From contig NC_003282.8 of the NCBI RefSeq assembly GCF_000002985.6, forward strand, positions 7,440,001-7,504,000: a DNA stretch of 64,000 nt, in the 5' to 3' direction. Below, in pieces: positions 11,444 to 25,000 of this stretch. The translations under genes and the position numbers were made by a program. Position 1 is the stretch's first letter. Each line of letters begins with the position of its first letter. Source of the stretch: Caenorhabditis elegans (Eukaryota; Nematoda; Chromadorea; Rhabditida; Rhabditidae). Under the pieces are notes generated by a model, which searched no databases, was not told where the DNA came from, and saw only the letters and a list, made by a program, of their open reading frames with translations.

Positions 11444-14400
11444 TACTGAAATTAATTGGCATTTAACGCTTTATTGTTTGCAAGTACTAAAAAATCAGAA
11501 ATTCGTAGTAAAGTGAGAAAAATTGTGCAAAGGGAAGAGGAATAAATTAATAATTTATTGGATCAGTCTTTGTCTTTTTCTAACAACCTCAAGCTTCTCA
11601 ACACCTTTTTATTGCTTTAGTATAGCCATAAAATTTGATAAAATGTTGAAAATATTGAAGTTGAAACAAAATGTTGCATCTATAAAGCATAGAGTGAGAA
11701 CGACGGAGATGGCAATAAAAATACAATTTCGATGAATGGAGCAAACATTGATTTTGTCTATATATGTGCGTGTGAGAGTTTTCATATGTGTGAGCACCAA
11801 AGCAAAGGCAAACAAGAAAATTTGTGTGAAATTTCGAAAAAAAACATCTGTTCGGTTCATGGTTCTTAAAATAAAAAGCATTCAAAATAATTAAACCGGG
11901 AAAATGGGTGTTTCCGGTTGATAAGAAATATTTCGATAATGCAGTGGAGGTGTGTGAATGGAATGTGAATGAATGGATTTTCAATAAAACAAATGAGTCA
12001 TACAAAGTGGCAGGTGTCATTTTAAAATAGGTAAGAAACATCAAATGAAACATTTTATAGAAACATTTCTCATTGAAATTCAATAATTGTATTTTGAGAA
12101 GTAAACTAAAATAAAATTACACAAAAAAATTTTTACCTGCACAAGTTCAGATTATGGACATAAAATATATATCGAAAACTAAAAACTTGTTCTACACACT
12201 TGACTTGACTTCTATGAATACTGAAATATACAATATCTAGGAATTAGAATCAATAGAATTTGAAATGCAAACAATAACAGGTATCCCTCTTCAAATCCTT
12301 TCGCACTAATCTCTATATTGGCTAACATGATCATGACTGTCTACTTATTGGTAATCCTTCAAGTTTTCACGTCATTTTAAAAAATCACCGCATTTACCAG
12401 AAAAAACTTGTTTCTAGACTTTGAGAAAAAGGAAACGGAACACATGAGACATCTCGCTGACCAAAAAAACCAGAAAAAGGGGGAGTAATGACGCCGTTCG
12501 AGCGTCCTCTGTTCTTCCAAAAAATGGATATATGTGACTGTGTCTTCGTCTCTTCAACTCTAACACTCTCTAAACTTGAAACATTCTCCCTTATCGCCAA
12601 CTAATATATGCAAAAGCTTGCTGCACTGGCACCTGGGGCCTTGTATGGATTGGGAGAATACTTGTAGTTGAGTAAAAGCATGTAAGATGAAGAGACGCAG
12701 TAAATTGAAAAGTGAGCTGATTAAGAAATAGTGAAGAAAGAAAAAGGAGTGAGAAGAATTGGAAAAGGCGGCAAAAAGTAATTAACGATTCGAACTTGGA
12801 CGTACTCAACGTCGCATGCAACGGAAAATGAAGGCACTGAACCCAAAGAGACAAACGAAGATTACGAATTCATGAAAATGAGGTTTTGGAAGAAAATGGA
12901 CGTCGCCACAACAACTTAGCAGTTCCAGATCGTAAAAGTAATGGAATAGTACTAGTTGAGTGGGTAGAAATAAGTGAGATAGAATGGAAAAGAAAGGGTT
13001 AAGTAGATAGATTTTGGAAAGTGGAAATGAATTATTCAATTAGAAGGGAGCAGCAAATAGCTCCTTTTTTGAAATGACGTGAGTAACCTTAATCTCTAAA
13101 AAAAAACTGCGAGATATAATATCAAAATTTTTAATTTGAAAAATTCATTAAAGAATTCATATATGTTTCTAGTCACAATAAATTATAAACAACCCATGGA
13201 AACCCGCGAAAAAAATTAGAAAAAAGTATTGCAGTGTATGACAGAAGAAATATAAACATATGGAGGGCGTCAAAAGGGTCATGTCACTCACTCCCTATCT
13301 CGTCTTACTCTTGACAAAAACTCATTTTGACCTCGAAATGCAATACGAGTGTCTCCTAATCCGAGCTCAAGCACGCAGAGAAACAAAAAAGGAGAAAAGA
13401 GCTGAGAAGAAACAAAAGAGAATTCTGTTTCTTGCTATAATTCACTCTCCCTCCGTTTTTTTTTGTCTTTTCTCGCTTCTCCTCATGGGAATCGAACACA
13501 AAAGTAAGGTTTTTGCAAGAAGTTGGAAGAAAACGAGAAAAAAAAACGAAAGCAGACGAAGCTTTTGGACAAGTCCGAAGAGTCAACAGACAGTGACACC
13601 GATTCAATTCGGATTAGGTGAATAGAGGAAATGTTTGATTGTCGTAAAAAGAGGAAAAAGGAGAGAAAAGAATGGGTGCAGCAATGAAACTAACGGAAAC
13701 GTGCTCAATTGCCCAGAAGAAACATACAAGGATGATGTTCTGACGTCTTCCTATTTTCTCCCAAACGCACTAAAACTACTGCATTGAAGCGGAGCTCTCG
13801 CCGCGCGAGCCCCAACATTATAGACGCTTTTGGTGTCTGCGTCTTTCTAGAGCCAAGAAAAACGGAATTCGTCTTCCAAATTCCAATTCTAAATTTTCGT
13901 GCAAAAGAAATGGAAGGATGTAAGAGAAGAAGAAGAAGCAATTTTTCGGATTCGATTTGAGAACGAAATTGGTTGACGTGAAGGAGGTGGGATGCATTAG
14001 GGAATTGGTCTGAGAGTGACAAGAAGTGAATGAATTGGAAAAAGAATAAGATGTCATTGAATGAGCAAGCAGTGGTGAACTCTTTGACTAATATGTACTA
14101 GGATTTTGAAAATGTCAGCTTTGGATTAGCATTTGAAGTTATTTGAAGATGGATACATCCTTTGAATGTCATGTTAGCAAAGCTAAAAAATATTGTCCCT
14201 AATCAAATTTGGGGTATCAAAACTCAGGAAGCTACCACGATTCTTCTATTTGTATTGAATTTTTCACACTTTTACAATGTGCAGCTCAGTTAAATTAATT
14301 AGTTCCAATTTTTTAACTGTAATTTAAAAACTATTATATAGGTGACAGTGAAACAATTATTTTCACAGTTGGCAAGACAACACAAAAGATAACCGATCTT

Positions 14401-16792
14401 TGAGCTCCCAAAAATGAGCAATGACGTGCAAAACTAATAAAGGTAATATGATATTTCAATAAAATTTTAACACACCCATTTTAGATTCGAGAGTTGATTT
14501 ATTTAATAACTTCAATGAAAAAACTTTATTTTTACAATGGCATTTGTGTAAAACATACAGTCTGAAAAATTTACAGCATAGGCATTGCAACATGCTCTGA
14601 CAAAAAGTAGTAGGCAGCTGGTAAAAGTCTGCTTTCTCTGATATTATATTACAAGGTCACTGTTTTTATAAACACGTAAGTCTTGCTTATACTTGATTTT
14701 TTTTTATGTGTCAAAAATTAGTTTTTATTTCACACATAAGAAATTTTTCAAAAATGGGAAATGGGTAAATCGATAATGAACAAAAAGTTTAGAATAAGAA
14801 CAACATTCATTTGATTTTTGATCGTCACACGGCTAGATTCACTTTGAAGGTAACGAATTTGATTCTGAGATACCAAAATTAACAAAAAAATTCAAAAAAA
14901 AATTTCCAATGCTTATTGAAAGCGTATCTAGTGATATGACAATTGAAAACCGAAAGTTAGGTCAGTGAATATTCAATTATGCAATGTTTACCGGATCATA
15001 GTGACCTCGAAAGCCGAGTGTGTTCGAATTCGGAAGAGAAGGCGATGAAGATGCGAACATATGATAAGGGTAGTCATCTGGTGACAGACGTATTCGAGAT
15101 ATGTGAAAATGAAATAAGAGAAGACGAGGTAAATGAGAGTAGGTGTGAAGTGGCAACATATGTGTGAACAGATAGAATGGACCACCTTAATTGACACGGT
15201 TGATGAGGCAAGTGAGGGTATGGAAAGAGAGAGTGAGGTCGTAAAGGTGACGGAAGTAGAAACAATACGGGTATGTAGAACAATATGAACTAGCTATGGA
15301 GGGAATGAATAGGTGTGTGTATGTGTGCACCTTTTTTGTTTTACAAATATACTTCCAAGTTTATTTATGCATTCTTACAAGGTGTTATGTGTACATTTTT
15401 TATTGAAAAAGTTCAATGAAGCTATTGCAGTCTCCGGAAAAACATGTGTCGGACTCTACGAGATTTGACGTGGAACATCGCAGGAAACTTCCATCCTGTT
15501 TGTGACGTCATACATTTTTATTCCAACGATTTGGAGAGAATTTTGAAATATTTTCCTTGAATTCACAGTTAACTGTTGCAGTCTATAACACAAAACAGTC
15601 TCCTGCGTGGGTGCACATTTTTCGTGAGAGCCTGTCGAAGTTCGGCGTAATTTTTTTTGTTGATGTTTCCAGTTTCTTCTTGCAGGTCTCTTAGAATTTC
15701 AAAGTTTTTATACAGATAAATTTCGGAATTCGCAGAATTCACGACCAAGTAAACATATCGTGTAAATGGAATGGAACTCGTTGATAATGTCTCTATGATG
15801 CTAATTTATTCTATTTGTACTTCATGCTTCGTTTAGGTATGTACACACATTTGGAGGATCCTTCATTTCTTTTAGATTCGTTTAAACCGCCCAAAGTTGT
15901 CCTATACGGTTTGGAAAACATCACAAATGTTATCAAATTCTCTTTTTATTACATGTATCATTTTAGTTATATCATTTTAGAGCATCTAAATCGGTAGTAA
16001 TTACGTTTAATTTTTGTTTATTCCAGTAGATGGGTAATTTTTTTTTTACTTTTTTAAAAAGTTGTTTCTTCTACTTTGCAATATGACATATCAAGTCATA
16101 AGTCTATTTAACTTTTAAACTGAATTTTACTGGTAATAAATTTTATTTCTAGAAAGTTAAATAAATTCAATTCAATTTAAATATCCCGGAAAATTGGTAC
16201 ATATCACTGCATTTAGTATGGTTTGGAATGTGTTCATTTTGAACCTCACCAGTTTTATATTCTTGACACAATCTCTTTACTATTAAATTCTATCTAGGAC
16301 AAATGACCATTTTACAGCTTTCGTTCTCTCCTTTATTCCCTCATTTTTTCTTCGTTTCTTTTCAATTTGTTTCCATCTGTTGAAATCTAGCTTTCTCCCT
16401 CCAACAACCACCAGAATGACCATTCCGTTCTCATTTTCTCCAAAAAACGCGCGATCGTTCACACCTGCTCAAATTGCGAACCGGCGCCAGGTGCGTCCTG
16501 AGTCACTTCGACGACACAAAAGAGAAAATGCAAATACACGAGTGTCCACCACCACAACCATCCCAACCCAATTGTCGGTATTCCTTTTTCTTACCCAATT
16601 CATTTCCGTACCCCATAACCTCTAAGTGACTTATTCATTTTCATTCGCTGTAAATTTGGTGGGTGTCACCCTCCTCTGTTATCTCATTTTGAACTCATTT
16701 ATCACCGTTACAAGTTGTATAAATATTTATTCTGACCGCAATATTTCAGACTCGTTCCTGAAATTCTCCGATTCTTGACAAGCGTTGTCTTC
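11444..16792. other. 5.3-kb region without a recognised gene
   Basis: Many open frames occur here but none shows a domain, a plausible exon chain or conserved-looking composition. CT-rich and GC-moderate pieces at 12400-12600, 13700-14000 and 16380-16700 could be promoters or alternative 5' exons of tes-1 (minus) or of the gene at 16793 (plus). ATATAAATAT-like sequence precedes 16793 by about 70 bp. No tRNA-like or repeat structure of note was seen. Confidence 0.4.
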
Positions 16793-18035
16793 ATGCTTTC
16801 TTTCATTGTTTTTGCTCTTGCATTTGCTGCAAGTTCAGCTCTTACTATTGTACCATTGAGCTCTGCTGATGCTAATGGAGCAGCGTATAGAGTGAATACT
16901 ACATCAAGGATCTATATTGTTTCTAATAGCCCTCAAGATGTTCTTCAAAGAATCACAATCAAAACCGACTTGGGATCCAATGCTAAGTAGGTTTCTGTTG
17001 CGTTTTACAAGTGTTGACTCAATACCTTTCAAGTCAAATTTTATCCTTCAATCTAAAAAACATTATATAATTTTTGCAGTGCCTACACATTATCTGTTCC
17101 ACAAGCTGATGGATCCTTGACGCCATTGATTCCAAGTCAAAATTCCGATTTACTGAGTGTTGAGGTAACTGGAACCAACGATGCTACTGGATGGCTTTAC
17201 ATTGATTCTATTACACCAAATCTCAATGTTTTCCCAATCTTGGAAAACAGTTCAATCAGCTTCAAACAAGGAACAAATGTTTTCTTTAAAATGAGCTCTC
17301 CAGCAGGAAAAATCCCAGTCGCTCAGAACGTAGTGATTGGTAAAAATCAAGTACTTAATGGATTCGTGGGATTACCCGACTCGAAAGACATGGTTCAATT
17401 CTTTGACAGTGATTCTATTGAAGGGTGAGAAAATCATTTTCCTTTGAGGCTTTTAATTAAATTTGGTTTTTCAGATTGACCAACTATGATCAACTTGAGC
17501 TTCCAATGGACATGTTCCATTTCACGTCTAACAGTGCTGATATAAAATATGAAATCACATATGCAGCTAGAAAGGGAATTACGATAGGATCATCTGGACT
17601 TTTGATGACTGATTCATTCCCAACTGGAACCTTTGGAACCAATGACTATGATCTTAATAATTCAAAGGGTGTCAATGTTGATTCGATTTTCATTGTAAGT
17701 TGTCTGTCGATTATCTTTCCAAGGTATTTTAACAATTACTTTTTTAGCCAAGAGTTGACAAAACCCATGTTTACGCTGGAAACATCACTGTCTTCATGAC
17801 CCCAGCTACACAAGATCCAACCGTTTTCCCAATGTTCTCTAATGCTGATGCAAATTACACATCAAACAGTCCAATGAGTCGAATTGTTGTGGAAGCTGAT
17901 GGACCATATTCAATTCAGTATTTCTTGAGAGATACTTCAATCACATCTCCATCTCCAGTCGAATCAACCACCAAAACTTCCAGCATTCCACAGATTATTG
18001 CATCTCTTCTTGTGGCCGCCGTCTTGAGATTTTAA
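16793..18035 (+). CDS. Secreted, probably GPI-anchored nematode protein, paralogue 1
   Basis: Exons 16793-16986, 17080-17424, 17475-17694 and 17748-18035 give 348 residues. MLSFIVFALAFAASSA is a clear signal peptide. The body has the phrases YIDSITPNLNVFPILENSS, SFKQGTNVFFKM and GLLMTDSFPTGTFG. The end is a Ser/Thr-rich stretch followed by a hydrophobic tail (IPQIIASLLVAAVLRF) with nothing after it, as in GPI-anchored proteins. It is clearly related to the minus-strand gene at 18961-20291 (NVFPVFEKSLIQFKSGRNVF; GLVMTSGFPYSM). I suspect a CUB-like family, members of which respond to infection in worms, but the classical CUB-like cysteines are absent, so that assignment is weak. Poly(A) signal AATAAA is at about 18110. 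Function unknown. Confidence 0.85.
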
Positions 18036-18960
18036 TTTTTTGAAACCCTGTAACTATTGTTTCTTTTTGTATTTGAATATTTCATAACGGGTTATGGTCG
18101 TTCGCTATAATAAAATTGTAAAATGTCATTAGTTTTGAAAGACATTTCCAAATATTTGAAGAATAGAAAACTTAATTGTTGACTGTACATAGTCGCTCTG
18201 GCAAAAACAAATAGAAAAACTCGGTTTATTTTTATTGATTTACTTTTGATTTGAGTTGTAATCAAAAAATTGTTCAAATATTTATGTGCTCCCAATGAAG
18301 TTACAAAAAACTTACTATTAAAATTAAGAAAGGTGGGCCCAATCTAAATATGTGAACATATCGGGTTTTCTGAAACTCGTCAAAAATACCGGAAAAAAGT
18401 GTTCAATCAAATGTTTTCATGCTTTTATGAATGACATAATTCTCTTGCCACGTATGTAGCAAAAAGTTTATTTATTTCAAATGTTTTATATTATTACTCA
18501 ACAAGCAAAAAAGAATTTGATTAATTGAATGCTGCTAAATAAATAAATAGTAACCCTATATTTAACTGATAGTGAATTAAACTTGTCATCTCATTTTGCC
18601 CGATTTTGATGGACAAAATGAAATCAAATATTTTTCTTCATTTAGAAATTTAATGAGAAAATTCTAAAATTGTTATTCTACCATTTCTAAAAATGTTTAA
18701 AAACTTCAACTAATAGTAAGTGTGTTATTACCAGACCGTCTTATGAGTACTGAAGGATTGTCGGATCCACAGTAATCCTACAGTACTCCTACAGTAAGGT
18801 TAGCAGATCCGGTAAATTTTAAAATTCGTCGTTTTAGTCCGATTTTTATTATTGTAATTAATGAAAATGTGTGATTTCTTGATTGTAAACATCAGAAAAA
18901 GAACAAGTAAAAAGGGTGCACTGTAATTCATTTGGCCGTACATTCTCGTTTTTTCATGAG
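18036..18960. other. Convergent intergenic region
   Basis: AT-rich spacer between the ends of two paralogous genes on opposite strands. A short CTACAGTACTCCTACAGTA stretch at about 18768-18797 resembles a common worm repeat also present at 1850-1900. No coding sequence was recognised. Confidence 0.4.
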
Positions 18961-20291
18961 CTAAATGAAATTAAATATAAACAATACAAAACATGAAATA
19001 CCAGAATGAATGACATTTGTAGATTTCGTAGTAGTTATTAATGGTTGATTTGTTGTAGCCTCCAAATTTGTGGTTGTTGTATTTAAATGATACTGGATAG
19101 CAAATGAACCGATTGAACTAATTTCTACACTATTTATACTACTTGATGCTACCATTTTTCCATTCAAACCAGATGGAAACCTGGATAAGTTTATGAAATA
19201 TTATTTTAAATATCATTACTTACGAGCTTCCTTGCTCTGTTCCAGATGCAAACTTCACAATAATATTTGTGTCGTATGATTCATACCTATTGAAGAGAGG
19301 CTAAAAATAAAAAATAAAAGTTGCTATTAAATCAAACTGCCTACGCACATTCATTGTTAACGATACATCTTGATTTCCAACACGATTAACGTTATAGGTT
19401 ACGTCAGTCTGTTTCATTGAATATGGAAATCCTGAAGTCATAACAAGCCCAGCAGATTGAAGGGTTGTAGTTGCTGAAATAAAAAACTGATGACTTTTAT
19501 ATTTTGCAAAACTAGAATTACCTTGTCCAAACCCAACAGTGTAGCTGACTCCGGTTGAAATTGGGTCCATCGTAAAAGTATCAATTGGAAGATCCAACTG
19601 CTGATAGAAGTTCACACTGAAATTTAATAAACATTATTGAAAGGTTTGGTGAACATTCAATGACAGGTGCATCTAAAAAAAACTCACTTATCATAAAGCT
19701 CACTATTGAAAAATTGATAAGGTAGTGGATTTGCCTGTTCACCATTTTGTTGAGCTGGAGATCCTGAATATGCTCTCAAAAATCCATCGTTTTGATGATC
19801 AATCTTCAAATTTGTAATAGTCATTATTTTCCCATTGGGAGCATCAACTTGAAAAAATACATTCCTTCCACTTTTAAATTGAATTAAACTTTTCTCGAAA
19901 ACTGGGAAAACATTCAAATCTTGAGAAATTCCGTCATGATAAATAGATAACGATGCTTGGTTTCCTTCTGGTTTTGTTAAGATTACTGTATCAGCTACAG
20001 AAAATTGAAGTGGGTTTAGTGATCCATCAATTGAAGGTATAGAATATGAATATGCACTGGAAATTAGTATATAATGATGAAGTTCTAATTAAATACTCAC
20101 TTAGAATTAATATTACTTCCAGCTGCCTTCACTGTAATTTGTTTTAAATCAGCTTCATTTCCATTAGTAAGAAAATAGAGTCTTGATCCACTTTTTACAG
20201 GAATTTCTGTTATTTTACTGTCCAGAATATGAATCTTAGAATTAACTAAAACTAATAATATGCTTATGCAAAAAATAACCAAGGTTTGCAT
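18961..20291 (-). CDS. Secreted, probably GPI-anchored nematode protein, paralogue 2
   Basis: Signal peptide MQTLVIFCISILLVLVNS at the start (20291). Exon 1 ends near 20101 with a GTGAGT donor; further exons cover about 20057-19685, 19615-19515, 19473-19348, 19302-19226 and 19182-18961. Phrases shared with the gene at 16793 include SIDGSLNPL, DLNVFPVFEKSLIQFKSGRN and SAGLVMTSGFPYSM, in the same order and spacing. The C terminus is Thr-rich (NTTTTNLEATTNQP) followed by a hydrophobic end (ISCFVLFIFNFI), suggesting a GPI anchor. It lies convergent with paralogue 1, so the pair arose by inverted duplication or by separate rearrangement. No catalytic motif is seen; role unknown, likely cell surface. 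Confidence 0.8.
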
Positions 20292-20564
20292 GACAAATCG
20301 TTACAAAAAAGGAAAAGCACGGAAAGAATCTGTCTGAAATTATTTCGCCGATAAAAATACCAATTTTATAGTCAAACTTTGCGGCGTTTGCTTGTCTGTG
20401 AGTCAGTTCGCTCACAGATTGAAAGTTTGAAAGGGGAATTGATGATAATAAGAACTGTATTAGATTGTGGTATGATTTCGTAGATTTCTGACTTCCATAT
20501 GTTATGCTGACTTTTACAACAATTATCTGGAACTTTAGCAAGTTTAATCAGCAGAGGTTTCATA

Positions 20565-21792
20565 TACAGGGTGGGGAATAAATATAGCGCCGCATTCAGG
20601 ACGGTGTAAAAACTTCAAATCGAAAGATTTTTTCATAAAAATCTACCAGAATGTTTATTAAGCAATTACAAAAACATATCAATAACAGTTTTGAAATATC
20701 CCTCCTTTTGATTTGATAACGGCCAAAGTCCCTTCGGGTGTGAGTCGACGACGGCACGGAGGTAGTTGACGTCTAGATTGTCCCATGCAGCTGTCAAGGC
20801 TATCTTCAGGGAATTCATCTCGGCTGGAAGCAGGCCGTTGATCTTTCGTGATGAAACCCGGGAAATTCGTCTTAAATCACTGATCAGTAGTATTTGCTCG
20901 ATGGGCAAGCGCATCGTCCTGCTGTGACGCCCAATCACGGTTTGCGAAGTGGGATTTAGACCAGGGCAACACTTCCGGCACAAAAATCTTCTGGATTTAG
21001 TATTCCTTGTCGATTTTGGCTCCTACATCGTCAAAAACCAGTGATGTCTTACCATCGGAGCAGATTCCGCCGAATCCATCACTGCGGCAGAGTGAGAAAT
21101 TTTATTAAGGATTTTTTTTCTTTTAAGCAATTTCATACTCGAGGGCTAAAATCTGTCCGTTCTGACCGTTCTTTTTGGCCTCTACAATGAATATTTTTCA
21201 TTTTAAAATAGTGTCTTCAAAAGCGTGCCACTCTTCGTGCCACTCAAGTGAATTTTTGCTTTCTTCAAACGTAACTCCTTGTTACGGTCTGTAATGAAGG
21301 CACTCATTTGAAATTGATAAAGAATCATACGAAGCATGTTTCTGACAACAATTCTCATTGATTTTGGGCTCATCCCAAACTCCGTTGATATCTTTCTCAT
21401 GCTTCTTTCCGGATCTCTCCATATTTACTCTCGGACGGCTTTGACGACTGAAGGAGTCGTCACAGACACCGGATGACCAAGTCGTGTTTTTTCCATCAAA
21501 GTCCGAAGCTCTCTGAACCGGATCAAAGTTTGATTAATCACAGAATTCCGACACCGAGCTTCTTACGATCTCCGGAAAAGTCATTCCGCTCTTCGAATAT
21601 TCCACAATTGAAGTTCGGAATGGAGAATCAGCCACCATTTCCTGCAAAGTTTATATAAATGGCTGAAACTTTCAGGAATAGTTAAAAACAAAATAATGAA
21701 TAAAAAAAATCAAAGTACGCGCCACGAAAATGGTTCCACAGGCGTCAAAGGTCGTGCAAAATTGCGGCGCTATATTTATTCCCCACCCTATA
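20565..21792 (-). mobile_element. Decayed mariner-family transposon
   Basis: Terminal inverted repeats of about 27 bp start CAGGGTGGGGAATAAATA at 20567 and end in its reverse complement at 21790 (one terminal mismatch), each flanked by TA. The interior, read on minus, has fragments of mariner transposase: MRKISTEFGMSPKSMRIVVR (helix-turn-helix part) and, nearer the right end of the protein, GLNPTSQTVIG and TAAWDNLDVNYLRAVVDSHP, which match the C-terminal conserved block of worm mariners. The frame is broken several times and the DDD/D catalytic block is not intact. It lies upstream of paralogue 2. Confidence 0.85.
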
Positions 21793-21912
21793 CATACTCG
21801 ACATTTTGCCACAGAGTTCTCTCGCACTTCCACAGAAAGATCTGAACTCTGTATGAACTCTGTAGAAGTGCGAGGGGCGAGGGAACTCTGTGGCAAAATG
21901 CCGAGTATACAG
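21791..21912. repeat. Foldback (inverted repeat) element, about 120 bp
   Basis: The left arm from TACTCGACATTTTGCCACAG pairs with the right arm ending CTGTGGCAAAATGCCGAGTA, with CGCACTTC and GAAGTGCG further in. It abuts the right TA of the mariner, so one may have inserted at the edge of the other. Confidence 0.7.
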
Positions 21913-22012
21913 CTACACACAAGTATGTAGTTTTGAGGTAAGCAAATAGAGAACAAAACATGTTTCGAAATTTTCAAGTAATTTATCGACAGTTATTCTT
22001 CAACGTCTCAGT

Positions 22013-25000
22013 TTATAGCAAGTAATAAGCGCATAAAATTGTAAACGAAGAGACTGCAAATACAGTGGCCGCTCCGTCAGTGGTAGTTGGAATTTCAGTG
22101 GTCGTGGTTATGCACGAAGCTGGGCATGTCACAACTGGAGGACAAGTGGATACAGGAGGGCACGCGGTATTTGGAGCTCTTGTTGTTGGGAACGTGGTTG
22201 GTGGGCATGTACATTCGGGTGCTGTTGTGGGCTTTGCTGTAGGTTTCGGAGTAGTAGCAGGTGAAGATGTTGTTACTGGAAGGTCTGAAAAAGTTGATTG
22301 ATAGTTAGCAGTTAAAGAAACAAACCTTCGATATCAAACAGGATTACATAGGCCGATTTTGTTGATTCAACTTGAAAACTGGTAGAATTTGCAGGAAGAA
22401 TTATGTCACAGTCACCGGTAAGCTCGGTGGTTGAAATTGTTGGAATGGTACTAAATTTATATGAATTCGTTTTTTCTTGTAGTTATTATCTTACCATTTG
22501 TTCGGTCCTGCCGTTATTTTGATACTACCAACAGAAGGAATACTTGCGTCTAGCTGTAGAAATGAAGACGAGCCCGATGTAGTCGTGGTCACTGTAGTCG
22601 GGGTCTCTGTAGTTGTGGTAACTGTCTCAGCAGCTAATTGACCAGTTAACTAAAATTTAAAGAAAATATACATTTTTATAAATTCAAATAAGTAGGATAA
22701 CCTTTACGTTGACAGCTCTGTCCACAGCTTGTGGGATCACTGTTATTGGCGTATTCAGGTAAATTTTATCAGGCATTGCAGGGTATTGAGGTGTCATTAC
22801 GAGTCCAATATTACCGAATATTTTCTCAAGTGGAGACACTGCAAAAAAGTTATGATTAGATTTCAAAGAGTTTCTAACCTCCGCCGTCTGAAACCCAAAA
22901 CTTAAACTTCGTTCCATTGCTCACAATATAAAATACCTCCTCTTGGATATAAATAGCATTGATTCTCGCCTTCTCACTACAAGAAGTAAGTTTCAGTTTT
23001 AAATATGAAAGCAAGATTACTTATATGTGTAAAGAAGTTCGTTATCATCGTCCGGTGTACCTGCATAAATGCTGAATACCGTATCCTGAAAAAAAGAGTG
23101 ATGAATAGAATGAGTTCGTTTAATCATAGTACAACGTTTTATTTACAGCATCAAAACTAAACCTTCCACGCGGGTATTGTTTAAAATACCTTACGCCCCC
23201 CGGAACGCTTACAATTAGTCAAAACGAATTCATATACATTTAATATTACAATGTTTCAATAATTCAAAATGCGCATTTATTAAAAAATATATATATACCA
23301 GCCTTTATTAGATTAATCGGTACTTGTGTTAAGGCTCCATGTGAGAGAGACGCGGTGCCGGCGCCTATCGCCGGCCTGCCTTTGCCGTCGCTTCTCGCCG
23401 CTTTTAAAAATTTTGATGTGAATTTTAAATTTTCATGTCTAATAATTTGTTGAAATTTTAGAAAAAAAAAAGGTTTTTTTTTAATAATTAGTTTTGATTT
23501 TTTCCGATTGGCCTTCAACTGTCTCCTTCAACCTATTACAAAAAAATATTACAAAAAAGATTTGTGTTTTACGAAAAAATATAATAATTAAACGGATTAT
23601 GTCACTTCTTGACAATTTTTTCTGTTAATAGCTGAAATTAGCGAAAAAAAATTAGTTTCGTAATTGATGTAATTTTTGTTTTACTTGGCTATTTTCAATT
23701 TCAAATTATATTTATAAGTGTTTTTATGAATTTATTATTTCTTCTAGCTAAAAGCGTCCAAAAAACAATTTCAAAAAATGGAATTATTTTTCATAAGAAA
23801 AAAATCAACATTTTTCAGCTAATTACAGTTGTGAACAGGATGAGCTGCCAGCATCATAAAATTTTTTTGTAAATCACTCTTCAGTTTTCCAGTATGTAAA
23901 GCTCGCAATCAGGAACCCATTGGAAAAACCAAAAATGATAATGTTACAAAAAATCTTTAGAATGTGAAGTTAGAACAGTCTGGATATGGTTGTCATCTAT
24001 ATAGGCAAACATTTCATAAATCACGGTTTTTAAAACTACCATATAAAAGTTTAGAAAAAATGGGAACACAAAAGGACATAACTTTTTCTCACCCTAATAC
24101 CTAAAATTTTCGAACAAGATTAAAATTTGAGCAGTGCCTTTATTTGAGATTGTTTGATATTCAAGGTAGAGTATGATCCGATGATAATTAGATTGAAATC
24201 GCTTATATATTGCTAATATGTCCAAATCTCATATAAACACTTTTCAAACAAATTTAAAATATTTTAATTTTCAGTCTAAAAGTAACAATTACTCAGAGTT
24301 AAATTATTATGTTATACCACCTGCACAGCCCTGGTCCAAACTGCAGCAATGCTTAAAAAACTCAATTTTGGACAGCTTGGTGGCATACCAAAACTGAAAA
24401 TTGTTGAATCGTCGTATTACGATAATCGATTGTGTTGAACAATTATAGGTGTATTTAAACTGAATTTCAACTGACGATACTGCAACCAAGGGTGTCATTT
24501 TTCGATTTTTCGATTTTTTTCAGTGAAAATCGAAAAATCGAAAAATCGAAAAAATGTTCGATTTTTCGATTATTTTTTTTTCGAAAAATCGAAAAATGAA
24601 ATGAATCGTTTTTTTCTGTTTTGATAACATTTTTTTTTATTCGAAGAAAACCTCTTGTGAGATACATTTAGCTGCCAAAATATCGCCACCCCACCCATAA
24701 AGAGACACATTTTTACAACCCAATGACCTACATATTCAAATATTAGCTCTATTAAGAAGGTATCAACACGTACGATACCTCCTGTTATAGTTATCCTTCC
24801 CTGTGGGAACCTTTTTTGAATAGATATTTACAACCTCCTACAACGAAAAGGTTCAAAAATAAAAAATTCAGCTGTTTTGTGAGTTTATTTCAAAAATCGA
24901 AAATTTTTTCGATTTTTCGATTTTTCGATTTTTTTTTCAGAAAATCGAAAAATTTTTCGACTTTGAAAAAACGAAAAATCGAAAATTTTTCGTTTTTCGA

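Noticed and set aside
13260-13625. 121-codon plus-strand frame
   Set aside because: Lys/Arg-rich, low-information composition, no splice context and no family; overlapped by equally long frames on the other strand.
16380-16625. 81-codon plus-strand frame just before the gene at 16793
   Set aside because: Not in frame with that gene, no acceptor joins it, and composition follows the CT-rich DNA. Could be an untranslated leader.
22065-22301. Val/Gly-rich plus-strand frame
   Set aside because: It is the antisense of the Pro/Thr/Cys-rich tail of paralogue 3.
23264-23518. 84-codon minus-strand frame
   Set aside because: It covers the GC-rich repeat island and AT-rich intron sequence; no sign of splicing or family.
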